Shown here one piece after another: positions 47,575 to 56,568 of a stretch of 64,000 nucleotides of DNA (positions are counted from its first letter, which is position 1; the number at the start of each line of letters is the position of its first letter). Made by a program: the position numbers and the translations under genes. The stretch is from positions 124,001 to 188,000 of the forward strand of contig NZ_AQQR01000004.1 of the NCBI RefSeq assembly GCF_002210095.1. The letters are read 5' to 3'. The notes under the pieces were generated by a model, which was given only the letters and a program-made list of their open reading frames with translations, had not been told where the DNA came from and searched no databases. The stretch is from Marinibacterium profundimaris (GTDB lineage: Bacteria > Pseudomonadota > Alphaproteobacteria > Rhodobacterales > Rhodobacteraceae).

Positions 47575-48294
47575 ATGACATCCTCCACCACCAATCGCGC
47601 CCTGTGGCGAGGCGCGCGCAACAGCCTGCCGTTCATCTTCGTGGCCGGGCCCTTCGGCCTGCTGTTCGGCGTCGTCGCCTCCGAGGCCGGGCTGCATGTG
47701 CTCGAATCCTTCTCCTTTTCGATCGCGGTCTTCGCCGGCGCGGCGCAGTTCACCGCGCTGCAGCTGCTCGAGGATAACGCGCCCACGCTGATCGTGCTGG
47801 TCTCGGCGCTGGCGGTGAACCTGCGCTGCGCCATGTATTCCGCCGCGCTGACACCGCACATGGGCGCCGTGCCGATGTGGCAACGGGCGTTCGGGTCCTT
47901 CTTCATCGTGGACCAGTCCTATGCCCTGTCGATCGTCGAATTCGAGAACAAGCCCGACATGAGCATCGCCGAGAAATGGGCCTATTTCTGGGGAACGAAC
48001 ATCATCATCGCGCCGCTCTGGGTTGGCATGACCCTGCTCGGCGCCCTGGTGGGCGGGCGAATCCCCGAGACCTGGTCGCTGGATTTCGCCGTGCCTATCG
48101 CCTTCATCGCCATCACCGCGACGATGTTGCGCACGCCGGCCCACATGGCGGCGGCCTTCGTGGCGATCACCGTGTCGATCCTGACCGCCGGGGTGCCGCA
48201 TAACCTTGGCCTGATCATCGCCGGGATCGCCGGCATGATCACCGGCGCCGTGGTCGAGGCCGAGATCGAGAAACGCACGGGGCGGCTGCTATGA
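47575..48294 (+). CDS. azlC: AzlC family branched-chain amino acid exporter, large subunit
   Basis: A 239-residue membrane protein. FVAGPFGLLFGVVASEAGLH near residue 22, FAGAAQFTALQLL near 52 and LVSALAVNLRCAMYSAAL near 81 are AzlC signatures. AzlC with AzlD exports branched-chain amino acids or analogues. It overlaps azlD by four bases (ATGA) and is divergent from fdhD. Confidence 0.92.
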   Translation: MTSSTTNRALWRGARNSLPFIFVAGPFGLLFGVVASEAGLHVLESFSFSIAVFAGAAQFTALQLLEDNAPTLIVLVSALAVNLRCAMYSAALTPHMGAVPMWQRAFGSFFIVDQSYALSIVEFENKPDMSIAEKWAYFWGTNIIIAPLWVGMTLLGALVGGRIPETWSLDFAVPIAFIAITATMLRTPAHMAAAFVAITVSILTAGVPHNLGLIIAGIAGMITGAVVEAEIEKRTGRLL

Positions 48295-48629
48295 CACCGG
48301 AACAGCATTTCAGCGATGCCGTCCTCTGGACGGTGATCATCGGGCTGGCCCTGGGCAGCTTCGGGCTGCGCTTCCTGTTCCTGGGTTTCGTCGGAGACCG
48401 GCCGCTGCCGCGCTGGATGCTGCGGCTGCTGCGCTACACGGCCGTCACGATCCTGCCGGCGCTGGTGACGCCGCTGGTGATCTGGCCGCAATCCAACGAC
48501 GGGCAGACGGATCCGGTGAAGCTTTGCGCCGCGCTGGCCACCCTTGCCGTGGGCTACCTGACGCGCTCGGTGCTCCCGGCGGTGTTCGCCGGGGCTGCGG
48601 TGTTACTGCTGCCAGCGCTGCTGGCGTAG
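48291..48629 (+). CDS. azlD: AzlD family transporter small subunit
   Basis: A 112-residue protein with four helices: FSDAVLWTVIIGLALGSFGLRF, WMLRLLRYTAVTILPALVTPLV and two C-terminal segments (LCAALATLAVGYLTRSVLPAV). The block LRYTAVTILPALV is typical of AzlD. Coupled to azlC. Its last 27 bases overlap the end of the convergent lipoprotein gene. Confidence 0.9.
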   Translation: MTPEQHFSDAVLWTVIIGLALGSFGLRFLFLGFVGDRPLPRWMLRLLRYTAVTILPALVTPLVIWPQSNDGQTDPVKLCAALATLAVGYLTRSVLPAVFAGAAVLLLPALLA

Positions 48630-49226
48630 CTCTTCGTCCAGCGCCGCGACGGCTTCCTGCACCGACTCGGTGCCACCTTCAGAGTAGATCTCCTCGCGGA
48701 CACCGGGAATACGCGAGACCTGCTCGGCCAGCTTGCGCGGATACCAGGTGCTCTGGATGCTTTGCAGGCCGGGGATGGATTTCAGAACGCCCGAGGTCGC
48801 CGTGGTGCAATGCGCCGCCGGAGAGGCGCCCCAGTTCACCGCCGTCTGGTAGGCCACCGCCGCCTGTTCTTCGGTCAGGGGGATGGTCTGCAGCTGGATG
48901 TAACGCTTTTCCGAGGCGTGCGAGCTCTTGTAGATCTGCTCGTTGCGCGGGGTGATCCCGAAGAGCACGTCGTTGCGCTCCGGGATCGGGTCATATTCGA
49001 ACGATCCGGCGGGATCAAAGATCACCCGTTGCGGCCCGTCGATCAGAAGCGCCGAATGCGCGCCGGACCCCGAGCTTGTGTTGATCACGGTCATCAGCGT
49101 GACCGAGGCCGGACCGTCGTTGCGAAAGGCGACGGCCGCGATCTCTTCGTCGCTGGCGCTTGGAGCGATGGCGGAACAGGCAGAGAGCGCGGCCAGAAGC
49201 GCCACGCATGTCAGGGTCAGGCGCAA
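48603..49226 (-). CDS. Putative lipoprotein with a Cys-His pair
   Basis: A 207-residue protein with a signal peptide and lipobox LSAC at Cys17. Conserved-looking blocks are GAHSALLIDGPQRVIFDPAG (His57) and WGASPAAHCTTATSGVL (Cys140), the spacing and order seen in NlpC/P60 or papain-like lipid-handling folds, but the assignment is by eye only. No ATG is available before the signal peptide; the TTG at 49224-49226 was chosen. It starts 13 bases after the oxidase subunit gene. The end overlaps azlD by 27 bases, convergently. The type is familiar from Rhodobacterales; function unknown. Confidence 0.7.
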   Translation of the reverse strand: MRLTLTCVALLAALSACSAIAPSASDEEIAAVAFRNDGPASVTLMTVINTSSGSGAHSALLIDGPQRVIFDPAGSFEYDPIPERNDVLFGITPRNEQIYKSSHASEKRYIQLQTIPLTEEQAAVAYQTAVNWGASPAAHCTTATSGVLKSIPGLQSIQSTWYPRKLAEQVSRIPGVREEIYSEGGTESVQEAVAALDEELRQQRWQQ

Positions 49227-49239
49227 GGGAGCGATCCCG

Positions 49240-49374
49240 TCAGATGATGAAGATGGCCATGAGGACCAGCAGGACAAGAATGCAGACGACGGTCTTGCTG
49301 ACGAAGGACATGAAGCCGTCGAAAGTCTTTTCCTGCACTTCGATGTCCATCGATCCAAGCTTGTGTTCGGCCAT
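49240..49374 (-). CDS. aa3-type cytochrome c oxidase subunit IV (44 aa)
   Basis: A 44-residue single-helix protein: MAEHKLGSMDIEVQEKTFDG then a membrane helix (VVCILVLLVLMAIFII). The soluble head GSMDIxxQEKTFxGF is the signature of the bacterial aa3 oxidase subunit IV family, found in the Rhodobacter and Paracoccus aa3 oxidases. GAGGAGG stands seven bases ahead of the ATG. No other oxidase gene is near. It is followed by the lipoprotein gene. Confidence 0.92.
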   Translation of the reverse strand: MAEHKLGSMDIEVQEKTFDGFMSFVSKTVVCILVLLVLMAIFII

Positions 49375-49510
49375 GGCGGAGCCTCCTCGAAAATAGGGTC
49401 TTTCAGCGATTACCGGATCCCGGCGCCGCTGTCACGATGACAATTCTGCGCGGGGCCAGGTGCCGGGGGGCTGGCGGCGCGCTGTTGCGCAAGCGCCCCG
49501 GTTTCCGCGC

Positions 49511-50005
49511 CTAGGGCTTGTCCGTCCCGCCGTCCGCGCTGTCGTCTTCTAGGTCGGCGGCAAGGCGAAAGCCGATGCGCACGGGTGGCTCGTCCTCGGT
49601 CGGACGGGGCGTGGCCCGCAACAGCACGTTCAGCTGGCTGACATGCTGGATCAGCTGGGTCCGCGCGCCGCTGGCATCGGCGCCGTAGAAGGTGACGATA
49701 TCGGGATCGAAATAGCCCATCCCCTCGATTCGCAGCACGCCGGCATCGCTGCCGGCAAAGCCCATGGCGACCTCCTGGTCGGCGTTCAGCTGCTCCTCGA
49801 AATTCTTCAGGTAGACCACCAGCCGTTCATAGGCCCACCGCGCCGGGCTCTTGGCGTCGACCGGCTTTTTCAGCGTCTCCGGCACCGTCGAGGGCGGCCG
49901 CGCCTCGTCAGAGCAATGCACCTCGTGGCGGCGCGGGATGGCGGAGTCGGGATCCTGGCCACCGGTCTTCGGTTCCGTGCTGTCGGTGTCTCGGCTGAGG
50001 TCCAT
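49511..50005 (-). CDS. DUF6173 family protein
   Basis: A 164-residue soluble protein with a disordered acidic N-terminus and a C-terminal domain holding ARWAYERLVVYLKNFEEQLN, GYFDPDIVTFYG and LIQHVSQLNVLLRA, blocks I associate with DUF6173 proteins. Function unknown. The ATG at 50005 has AAAGGAC ten bases ahead; an upstream in-frame ATG 23 codons earlier is less likely. Confidence 0.7.
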   Translation of the reverse strand: MDLSRDTDSTEPKTGGQDPDSAIPRRHEVHCSDEARPPSTVPETLKKPVDAKSPARWAYERLVVYLKNFEEQLNADQEVAMGFAGSDAGVLRIEGMGYFDPDIVTFYGADASGARTQLIQHVSQLNVLLRATPRPTEDEPPVRIGFRLAADLEDDSADGGTDKP

Positions 50006-50121
50006 GCCTGCGGCGTCCTTTTCTGCTCGTGCCCTGTCGGGGAAGCCTGCCCACAACGCCTGCCCTGTCGTCAACGGGGCCGGGATGCGGTGGGTTCCCG
50101 GTTTGGCGGTGCGTGAGCGGA

Positions 50122-51174
50122 TCAGCCCCGGCGCTGGTAGACCCAGGCGCCGTCGTCCCGCATCTGACGCGTGGCGCGCCCCTGCTGGAACAGATGGCTC
50201 ACATGGGCCACCGCTTCAACCAGCGCGAGCCCGTATTCGCCCTCGCCGATCTCACGCTTGAACAGAGGCGGGAAGCATTCAGCGGCGCTTTTGGGCTCAA
50301 TGAGGTGCGCTTCCAGCCGGCGCAGGGCGCCGTGGTGATTCTGGATCAGCTGGCGCATCCGGGTTTCCAGCCCGGTGAAGGGCAGCTTGTGCCCGCCCAG
50401 CACAAGGTGATCGCGCCGCGCCAGCGCCTGCAGCCGTTCGCAGGCCTCCAGCCATTCGCCCACAGGATCGGCCATGGGTTCGGTCGCGTAGACCCCGATG
50501 TTGGGGCTGATCGAGGGCAGGATCTGGTCGCCGGCCAGCACGAGATTGTCGTCGCGGCTCCAGAGCGTGGCGTGTTCGGGCGCGTGGCCGTTGCCGATAT
50601 GCACGTCCCAGTCGCGCCCGCCGACGCGGATCACGTCGCCCTGCCGGATCCGGGTGTAGCCCAGCGGCAGCGGCGCCACCACGTCCGAGAAGTTGAACGG
50701 GCGTTCCGCCTTCCGCTTCTCCAGCAGGTCGGGGCGCATGCCGGTAGAGCGGTAGAAGGCCAGCGTTTCCCCGGCCAGGCTCTCCTGCGTGTCGAGCGTC
50801 AGCATCCGCGCCATCAGGTAGGCGGTGCGCGTGGTGACAAGCTCTGCGCCCGTCTGGCCCGCGATCCAGCCGGCCAGGCCCACGTGGTCGGGGTGGTGAT
50901 GGGTCACAAGCACCCGGTGCACAGGCCGCCCGCCCAGCGGCCCGGCGAACAGCGCCTCCCAGATCTCGCGGGTCAGACGCGTGTCGAACCCCGTGTCCAC
51001 GAGGGTCCAGCCGTCATCGCCGTCGTCCAGCGCATAGACATTCACGTGATCCAGCCGCATCGGCAGCGGCAGTCGCATCCACAGAACACCCGGTGCCACC
51101 TCGATCCCCTCGCCCCGGCCGGGGGGATCGGGCCAAGGATAGGTCTGCAGGGCGGCTTCGGCGATACGGTTCAT
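50122..51174 (-). CDS. MBL-fold metallo-hydrolase
   Basis: A 350-residue metallo-beta-lactamase-fold protein. Metal ligands: LVTHHHPDHVG near residue 91, GNGHAPEHATLW near 189 and VLAGDQILPSISPNIG near 207. A helical C-terminal domain of about 100 residues (RLEAHLIEPKSAAECFP) follows, as in the GloB-like/LACTB2 type hydrolases that act on thioesters or nucleic acids. The start lies 203 bp downstream of the acyl-CoA dehydrogenase gene, beyond a terminator. Substrate unknown. Confidence 0.85.
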   Translation of the reverse strand: MNRIAEAALQTYPWPDPPGRGEGIEVAPGVLWMRLPLPMRLDHVNVYALDDGDDGWTLVDTGFDTRLTREIWEALFAGPLGGRPVHRVLVTHHHPDHVGLAGWIAGQTGAELVTTRTAYLMARMLTLDTQESLAGETLAFYRSTGMRPDLLEKRKAERPFNFSDVVAPLPLGYTRIRQGDVIRVGGRDWDVHIGNGHAPEHATLWSRDDNLVLAGDQILPSISPNIGVYATEPMADPVGEWLEACERLQALARRDHLVLGGHKLPFTGLETRMRQLIQNHHGALRRLEAHLIEPKSAAECFPPLFKREIGEGEYGLALVEAVAHVSHLFQQGRATRQMRDDGAWVYQRRG

Positions 51175-51344
51175 GGGATGGCTTTCGGCTGCGGATCGGG
51201 GCCCTTAGGTGGCTGGCGGCGGCTGGCTCTCTGGAGGGTCTCGGGTCGTGCAGATTGTGTCGTGCAGATTGTCTGTCGCGTGCGGTCTTGCCGGAGATGC
51301 GGCCGGGCGTCGAACGGGCAGGTTCCATGGCCCGGTTATGCAAA

Positions 51345-51374
51345 GGCCCGCCCCGGCATCCGGCGCGGGCCCTT
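51345..51374 (-). terminator. Terminator after the acyl-CoA dehydrogenase gene
   Basis: On the minus strand GGCCCGC pairs with GCGGGCC around a GC-rich 13-base interior that can extend the stem, ending in TTTGC. It starts four bases after the stop codon. Confidence 0.6.
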
Positions 51375-51377
51375 ACG

Positions 51378-53090
51378 TCAGGCGGCGAGGTCGTCGACCC
51401 CCAGCGCGTAAAGCCCGTCGGCCCCGGCGCGCGTATGCGCCAGCTGACCGGCGTGATCCGGCAGCAGCCGCGCAATGTAAAAGCGCGCCAGCGCCGCATG
51501 CGGGCCATCGGCATCGGCCAGCGCGGCGGCCAGGTGGTAATGCCCGCCCAGCACCCGGGCGAAGCCGCGCAGGTAGGGCACGGCGCCGGCGAAGCGCTGG
51601 GTCATGTCGGATTGCTCGACGAGCCATTCTGTGGTCTCGCGCAGGGTCTCGGCGGCCTCCCAGACCGGCTCGGCCAGGTCCGGCATGGTGGCGCGGGCGC
51701 GCTCGGCCTGGGCCTGGATCTCGTCGATCAGGCGCATGGCGGCCTCGCCCCCGTCCATCATCTTGCGCGCGACGAGGTCCATGGCCTGGATGCCGTTGGT
51801 GCCTTCGTAGATCGCGGTGACACGCACGTCGCGGGCATATTGCGCCGCGCCGGTCTCTTCGATCACGCCCATTCCGCCATGGACCTGCAGGCCCATCTGG
51901 CTGACCTCGTTGCCGGTGTCGGTGCCAAAGGCCTTGGCGATCGGCGTCAGCAGCGCGGCGCGGGCCTTCCACTCGGCCTCGCCGGTGGCATTGCCAAGGT
52001 CGATCGCCACGGCGCAGGACAGCGCGATGGCACGGGCAGTGAAGGTTTCGGCCTTCATGGTCATCAGCATGCGGCGCACGTCGGCATGGTCGGCGATGGT
52101 GCCGGTCCCGCTGACCGGCGTCTTGCCCTGCTTGCGCTCCAGCGCATAGGCCAGCGCGTGCTGGTACGCGCCCTCGGCCGAGCCGATGCCCTGGCAGCCG
52201 ACGCCGAGGCGCGCGTTGTTCATCATGGTGAACATCGCCGCCATGCCGCCGTGCTCCGCGCCCACCAGCCAGCCGGTGGCGCCGTCGTATTGCATCACGC
52301 AGGTGGGCGAGCCGTGCAGGCCCAGCTTGTGCTCGAGGCTGACGACCTTGAGGTCATTGGCCTTGCCCGGGTTGCCGTTCTCGTCCGGGATGTATTTCGG
52401 CACCAGGAACAGAGAGATCCCCTTCGTCCCCGGCACCCCGTCGGGCAGCCGCGCCAGCACCAGGTGGCAGACGTTGTCGGTGAAATCGTTGTCGCCCCAG
52501 GAGATGTAGATCTTCTGCCCGGTGATCGCGTAGGTGCCATCGCCGTTCGGCTCGGCCTTGGAACTCAGCGCACCCACGTCCGACCCGGCCTGCGGCTCGG
52601 TCAGGTTCATCGTGCCGGTCCATTCGCCCGAGATCAGCTTGGGCAGGTAGAGGTCCTTCAGCGCGTCCGAGGCGTGATGCTCCAGCGCCTCGATCTGGCC
52701 CTGCGACATCAGCGGGGCGAGTTGCAGCGACAGGCAGGCGCCCGACATCATGTCGTTGACGGCGGCAGCCAGCGTCATCGGCAGGCCCATGCCGCCGTAA
52801 TCGGGCGATCCGGACATGCCGACCCATCCGCCCTCGGCGATCGCGGCCCACCCCTCGCCGAAGCCGGGCGAGGTGCGCACGACACCGTTTTCCAGCCGCG
52901 CGGGATGCAGATCGCCGTTGCGTTGCAGCGGGGCCATGACCTCGTCACACAGCTTGGCGGCCTCGGTGAGGATGGCGGCGGCCACGTCGGCGTCGGCCTC
53001 TGCAAAGCGGTCGGTGGATGCAACCTGGTCGTAGCCGACCACATGGGTCAGCAGGAACTGGATATCGGCAACGGGGGCGCGGTATGGCAT
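51378..53090 (-). CDS. Acyl-CoA dehydrogenase, DmdC/AcdA-like
   Basis: A 570-residue acyl-CoA dehydrogenase of the long type with an N-terminal extension and a C-terminal extra domain. MNLTEPQAGSDVGAL and GQKIYISWGDND bind FAD; VRVTAIYEGTNGIQAMDLV holds the catalytic Glu region. The start MPYRAPVADIQFLL is typical. This class includes 3-methylmercaptopropionyl-CoA dehydrogenase (DmdC) of DMSP-degrading marine bacteria and general long-chain enzymes; the sequence does not decide. Electrons would go to ETF and the ETF-QO at 39087. GGAGG lies ahead of the ATG. Confidence 0.9.
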   Translation of the reverse strand: MPYRAPVADIQFLLTHVVGYDQVASTDRFAEADADVAAAILTEAAKLCDEVMAPLQRNGDLHPARLENGVVRTSPGFGEGWAAIAEGGWVGMSGSPDYGGMGLPMTLAAAVNDMMSGACLSLQLAPLMSQGQIEALEHHASDALKDLYLPKLISGEWTGTMNLTEPQAGSDVGALSSKAEPNGDGTYAITGQKIYISWGDNDFTDNVCHLVLARLPDGVPGTKGISLFLVPKYIPDENGNPGKANDLKVVSLEHKLGLHGSPTCVMQYDGATGWLVGAEHGGMAAMFTMMNNARLGVGCQGIGSAEGAYQHALAYALERKQGKTPVSGTGTIADHADVRRMLMTMKAETFTARAIALSCAVAIDLGNATGEAEWKARAALLTPIAKAFGTDTGNEVSQMGLQVHGGMGVIEETGAAQYARDVRVTAIYEGTNGIQAMDLVARKMMDGGEAAMRLIDEIQAQAERARATMPDLAEPVWEAAETLRETTEWLVEQSDMTQRFAGAVPYLRGFARVLGGHYHLAAALADADGPHAALARFYIARLLPDHAGQLAHTRAGADGLYALGVDDLAA

Positions 53091-53227
53091 GTCTCTTCTT
53101 CCTCCGGTTTGCTGGGCCAGGACCCTCCTCCGGTCCGGGCTTGGCACCATCCTCGTCCACAGGTATGTAGCGAAATCTTCACCAATCCAAGTGGGACAGA
53201 GGTCCCCGGACACTCGAACGCGGCGTC

Positions 53228-54184
53228 ATGGACAGCGATGTAACGGAACGTCTTTTCGCGGATGACGCCGGGATTGCCCGCGCCGCGGCCCTGCTGGCGG
53301 CGGGCGAAAGCGTCGCATTCCCGACCGAGACGGTCTACGGGCTGGGTGCCGATGCGCGCAACGGGGCCGCCGTGGCACGGGTCTACGCGGCCAAGGGACG
53401 GCCGGCCTTCAACCCCCTGATCGTGCATGTCGCGGATCTTCGGGCGGCCCGGCAGCTGGTGCATTTCACCGACCAGGCCGAGCGGCTGGCGGCGGAATTC
53501 TGGCCCGGTCCGCTGACGCTGGTGCTGCCCCTGCGCGAGGGGCACGGGATCGCCTCCATCGTGACGGCGGGCTTGCCGACGCTGGGCGTGCGGGTGCCGG
53601 CGGGCGATGCGGCGCAGGCCCTGCTGCGCGCCTTCGGCGGGCCGGTTGCGGCGCCTTCGGCCAATCCCTCGGGGCGGATCAGCCCGACCACGGCGGATCA
53701 CGTGCTGGACGGGCTGTCGGGCCGGATCGCCGCGGTTCTCGACGGAGGGGCCTGTGGCGTGGGGATCGAATCGACCATCGTCGGCGAAGACCCGGGCGGG
53801 GCGCCCGTGCTTCTGAGACCCGGAGGGGTGGCGAGCGAGGCCATCGAGGCCGCGCTCGCCACGCCGCTGACGCGGCCCGTCGCGGGGGACCTGCCCTCGG
53901 CGCCCGGGCAGCTGGCGTCGCATTACGCGCCGCGCGCGGCCGTCCGCCTGAACGCGCAGGAGGCGCGGGAGGGCGAGCTGCTGCTGGGTTTCGGCGCGGT
54001 GCGCGGCGACATGAGCCTGTCGGAGACCGGCGATCCGCAGGAAGCGGCGGCGCGGCTGTTCGACATGCTGCACCGGCTGGATACCACGGGGCGGCCCATC
54101 GCGGTGGCCCCGATCCCCGAAACCGGCCTTGGCGCCGCGCTCAACGACCGCCTCCGCCGCGCCGCCGCGCCGCGCGACAGCTAG
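53228..54184 (+). CDS. L-threonylcarbamoyladenylate synthase (Sua5 type)
   Basis: A 318-residue protein that makes the precursor of the t6A37 tRNA modification from threonine, bicarbonate and ATP. The YrdC/TsaC core (residues about 1-200) has SVAFPTETVYGLGADARN, KGRPAFNPLIVHV and SANPSGRISPT; the C-terminal Sua5 domain (about 215-318) starts at APGQLASHYAPRAAV. Presence of this domain distinguishes Sua5 from the shorter TsaC. Divergent from the acyl-CoA dehydrogenase over 137 bp. Confidence 0.93.
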   Translation: MDSDVTERLFADDAGIARAAALLAAGESVAFPTETVYGLGADARNGAAVARVYAAKGRPAFNPLIVHVADLRAARQLVHFTDQAERLAAEFWPGPLTLVLPLREGHGIASIVTAGLPTLGVRVPAGDAAQALLRAFGGPVAAPSANPSGRISPTTADHVLDGLSGRIAAVLDGGACGVGIESTIVGEDPGGAPVLLRPGGVASEAIEAALATPLTRPVAGDLPSAPGQLASHYAPRAAVRLNAQEAREGELLLGFGAVRGDMSLSETGDPQEAAARLFDMLHRLDTTGRPIAVAPIPETGLGAALNDRLRRAAAPRDS

Positions 54185-54326
54185 GCCCCGCTCTCCACCC
54201 TTGCTCCGCCTGCCGCACGGCCACCTTTGCGACACTGGCCACGGGCAACCGTACCACGGGCACGACACCGGCAATCCCGCGCGGGCGCATCCTCGCCACC
54301 GGCACGACAGCAGACGCGCGGCCCCG

Positions 54327-54359
54327 GCCACCTTTCTCAAACTTGTATTGGAAACTTGG
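54327..54359. repeat. Unexplained AT-richer block between convergent genes
   Basis: GGCCACCTTTCTC, then AAACTTGTATTGGAAACTTGG. The internal AAACTTG is repeated, and GGCCACCTTT also occurs 108 bases earlier at 54219. It precedes the end of the yqgE gene by six bases. I have a general memory of similar blocks in this order, but cannot confirm it. Confidence 0.4.
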
Positions 54360-54365
54360 CCCCTA

Positions 54366-54920
54366 TCAGGCCCGTCCGGCGCTGGCCGACAGGCTCAGGG
54401 GATCTACCCCCAGCCCCTTCAGGCTCGCGCCCCATTTCTCGCCGTCGGGCAGGTCGAAGACCAGCTCCGGCGTCGCCTCGGCCGTCAGCCAGCCGTTCTG
54501 CACGATCTCGCTTTCCAGCTGCCCCGGACCCCAGCCGGCATAGCCCAGCATCATCAGCGATTTCGCCGGCCCCTCGCCGCGCGCGATGTCTTCAAGCACG
54601 TCCAGCGTGGCCGTCATCGCAAAGCCCTGCGGGACGGCCATCGTATGCAGCCGCGAGGCATAATCCGGCGTGTGCAGCACGAAGCCCCGGGCGCCCTCCA
54701 CCGGGCCGCCATAGAAGACCGGCGCGTCGACACCGCCGACCACGGGTTCGATATCCAGCTGTTCGAACAGGTTCGCCAGCCGCACGTCGCGCGCCGGCTT
54801 GTTGATGATAAGCCCCATCGCACCGTCATCGCCGTGGCTGCACAGGAACACGACCGAATGCTCGAATCGCGGATCCCCCATGCCCGGCATGGCGATCAGA
54901 AGTGTGCCGGTAAGATCCAT
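54366..54920 (-). CDS. YqgE/AlgH family protein
   Basis: A 184-residue protein of the DUF179 (AlgH/YqgE) family. It begins MDLTGTLLIAMPGMGDPRFE and holds SVVFLCSHGDDGAMGLIINK, VFYGGPVEGARGFVLH and GYAGWGPGQLESEI, all diagnostic. Role is unsettled; some members are linked to alginate regulation. AAGGAG precedes the ATG. Divergent from the DsbD-like gene over 189 bp, a pairing I recall from Rhodobacterales. Confidence 0.93.
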   Translation of the reverse strand: MDLTGTLLIAMPGMGDPRFEHSVVFLCSHGDDGAMGLIINKPARDVRLANLFEQLDIEPVVGGVDAPVFYGGPVEGARGFVLHTPDYASRLHTMAVPQGFAMTATLDVLEDIARGEGPAKSLMMLGYAGWGPGQLESEIVQNGWLTAEATPELVFDLPDGEKWGASLKGLGVDPLSLSASAGRA

Positions 54921-55109
54921 GGTCTCCTTGCGGCCGTCTGGTTCCGGCCGTGTCGCGGGCCGCGTGCATCGCAGCGCACCCTTTGAGAATGGCGACCCGG
55001 GCGCCCGGGTGCAACCCCGCCCGGCCCCGCATCCGGCAATCGGCGAATGGCGCTGCTTTGACTGCATCGTGACTTGGCAACCGCGTCCGGTCGCGCCATT
55101 GACAGGGGC

Positions 55110-56057
55110 ATGACACAGCCCAGCGAGATACACCCGGCCCTCCGCTCGCCCGTACCTGCCGGCCAGCCTCGCCGCCCGGCGCGGCGGCACCAGCGCCACG
55201 CCCGGCGCGCCCGTGCCCTGCGCGCGGCGCTGGCCCCAGTTTTGGGCCCCGTGTTGGCTTCTGTGCTGACCGCCGCCTGCGCCCTGCTGACCGTGCAGTC
55301 CGGAACGGCACAGGCCGGGCCACTCGACAATGTCATCCGCCTTGAGGTCATCGACGGCGGCGCCACCGATCGCGGCACCCACCTGGCCGGTCTGCGGCTG
55401 ACGCTCGCGCCGGGGTGGAAGACCTACTGGCGCAGCCCCGGCGACGCCGGCATCCCGCCGCAATTCGACTGGCGCGGCTCCGACAATCTCAGGGCCGTTG
55501 CCATGTCCTGGCCCGCGCCGCATGCCTTCGACCAGTCCGGCCTGCGCTCCATCGGCTACAAGGGCAGCGTGGTTCTGCCCCTTGAACTGACCCCGGCGCA
55601 GGCCGCCCGGCCGATCCGCCTGCGCGGGCTGATCGACCTTGGCGTCTGCAGCGATGTCTGCATTCCCGCCCAGCTTGAGGTCGACGCTGCGCTGACCCCC
55701 GACGCCCCGCGCAGCAGCGCCATCGCCGCAGCACTCGCGGCCCGTCCCTATTCGGCGGCCGAGGCGGGGGTCACCTCGGTCACCTGCACCCTGGCGCCCT
55801 CCGACGACGGGCTGCAGATCACCGCGCGGATCGCCATGCCCCCGGCCGGCGGCACCGAGGTCGCGGTGATCGAGCCGGGCAATCCGCAGATCTGGGCGTC
55901 GGAGACCGAAACCCGCCGCGACGGCCAGACCCTGACCGCCACCGGAGAGCTGATCCATGCCGAGGGCGGCGCCTTTGCGCTCGACCGGTCGCGCCTGCGG
56001 CTGACGGTGCTGGGCGAACGCTATGCCGTGGACATCCGCGGCTGTCAGCCGGGCTGA
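55110..56057 (+). CDS. Exported DsbD-domain protein
   Basis: A 315-residue exported protein. A long basic, Arg-rich N-terminus leads into a hydrophobic segment and cleavage near TAQA (about residue 69). The mature part resembles the N-terminal periplasmic domain of DsbD: GWKTYWRSPGDAGIPPQFDW and LGVCSDVCIPAQLEVDA, where the CxxxC pair would exchange thiols. The membrane and C-terminal thioredoxin domains of DsbD are absent, so it must receive electrons from a separate partner. A second possible start lies downstream in the Arg-rich region. Confidence 0.8.
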   Translation: MTQPSEIHPALRSPVPAGQPRRPARRHQRHARRARALRAALAPVLGPVLASVLTAACALLTVQSGTAQAGPLDNVIRLEVIDGGATDRGTHLAGLRLTLAPGWKTYWRSPGDAGIPPQFDWRGSDNLRAVAMSWPAPHAFDQSGLRSIGYKGSVVLPLELTPAQAARPIRLRGLIDLGVCSDVCIPAQLEVDAALTPDAPRSSAIAAALAARPYSAAEAGVTSVTCTLAPSDDGLQITARIAMPPAGGTEVAVIEPGNPQIWASETETRRDGQTLTATGELIHAEGGAFALDRSRLRLTVLGERYAVDIRGCQPG

Positions 56058-56060
56058 GCG

Positions 56061-56531
56061 ATGACGGCGCGGCCTCTCCTCGGCGCCATCGCCGTCGTGG
56101 TCCACGAGGGCCACGTGCTGCTTGCGCGTCGGGTGAAGGAACCCGACGCCGGGCTCTGGGGCTTTCCCGGCGGCCATGTGGAGCTGGGCGAAACCGCCCT
56201 TGCCGCCGCGGCGCGGGAATTGCTGGAGGAAACCGGCGTGACCGCGCAGCCGGTGGCCTATCTTACCAATATCGACGTGATCCTGCCCGGCCCCGATGGC
56301 GCCACGGCGGTGCATTACCTGCTGGCCGCCGTGCTCTGCCGCTACGAGGCGGGCGTACCCTCGCCCGACGACGATGTCTCGGACGCGGCCTGGATCCCGG
56401 TGGAGACGGTCCTGTCCGGCGACCTGCCGATGAGCGCGCAGGTCGACGATGTGGTCACCCTCGCCACGGACCGGCTGGGATCGGGGCCGGAGCGGGACCG
56501 GACCGGCACAAAGGCACCAGGGCTCGCGTAG
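56061..56531 (+). CDS. Nudix hydrolase
   Basis: A 156-residue protein with the Nudix box G-HVELG-E-TALAAAA-REL-L-EE-T-G, following FPGGHVELGE near residue 36. Enzymes of this class hydrolyse nucleoside diphosphates linked to another group; this resembles the NUDT15/MutT-like ADP-ribose or dGTP group. The ATG is three bases after the DsbD-domain gene stop, so the two are cotranscribed. Substrate unknown. Confidence 0.9.
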   Translation: MTARPLLGAIAVVVHEGHVLLARRVKEPDAGLWGFPGGHVELGETALAAAARELLEETGVTAQPVAYLTNIDVILPGPDGATAVHYLLAAVLCRYEAGVPSPDDDVSDAAWIPVETVLSGDLPMSAQVDDVVTLATDRLGSGPERDRTGTKAPGLA

Positions 56532-56568
56532 GCGGCGGGGCACAGGAACCGCCCCGGACCGGAGTCGC

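Noticed and set aside
51246-51275. Tandem GTCGTGCAGATTGT repeat in the MBL-acyl-CoA dehydrogenase gap
   Set aside because: Only two copies of 14 bases, no symmetry, no other occurrences seen; likely chance slippage.
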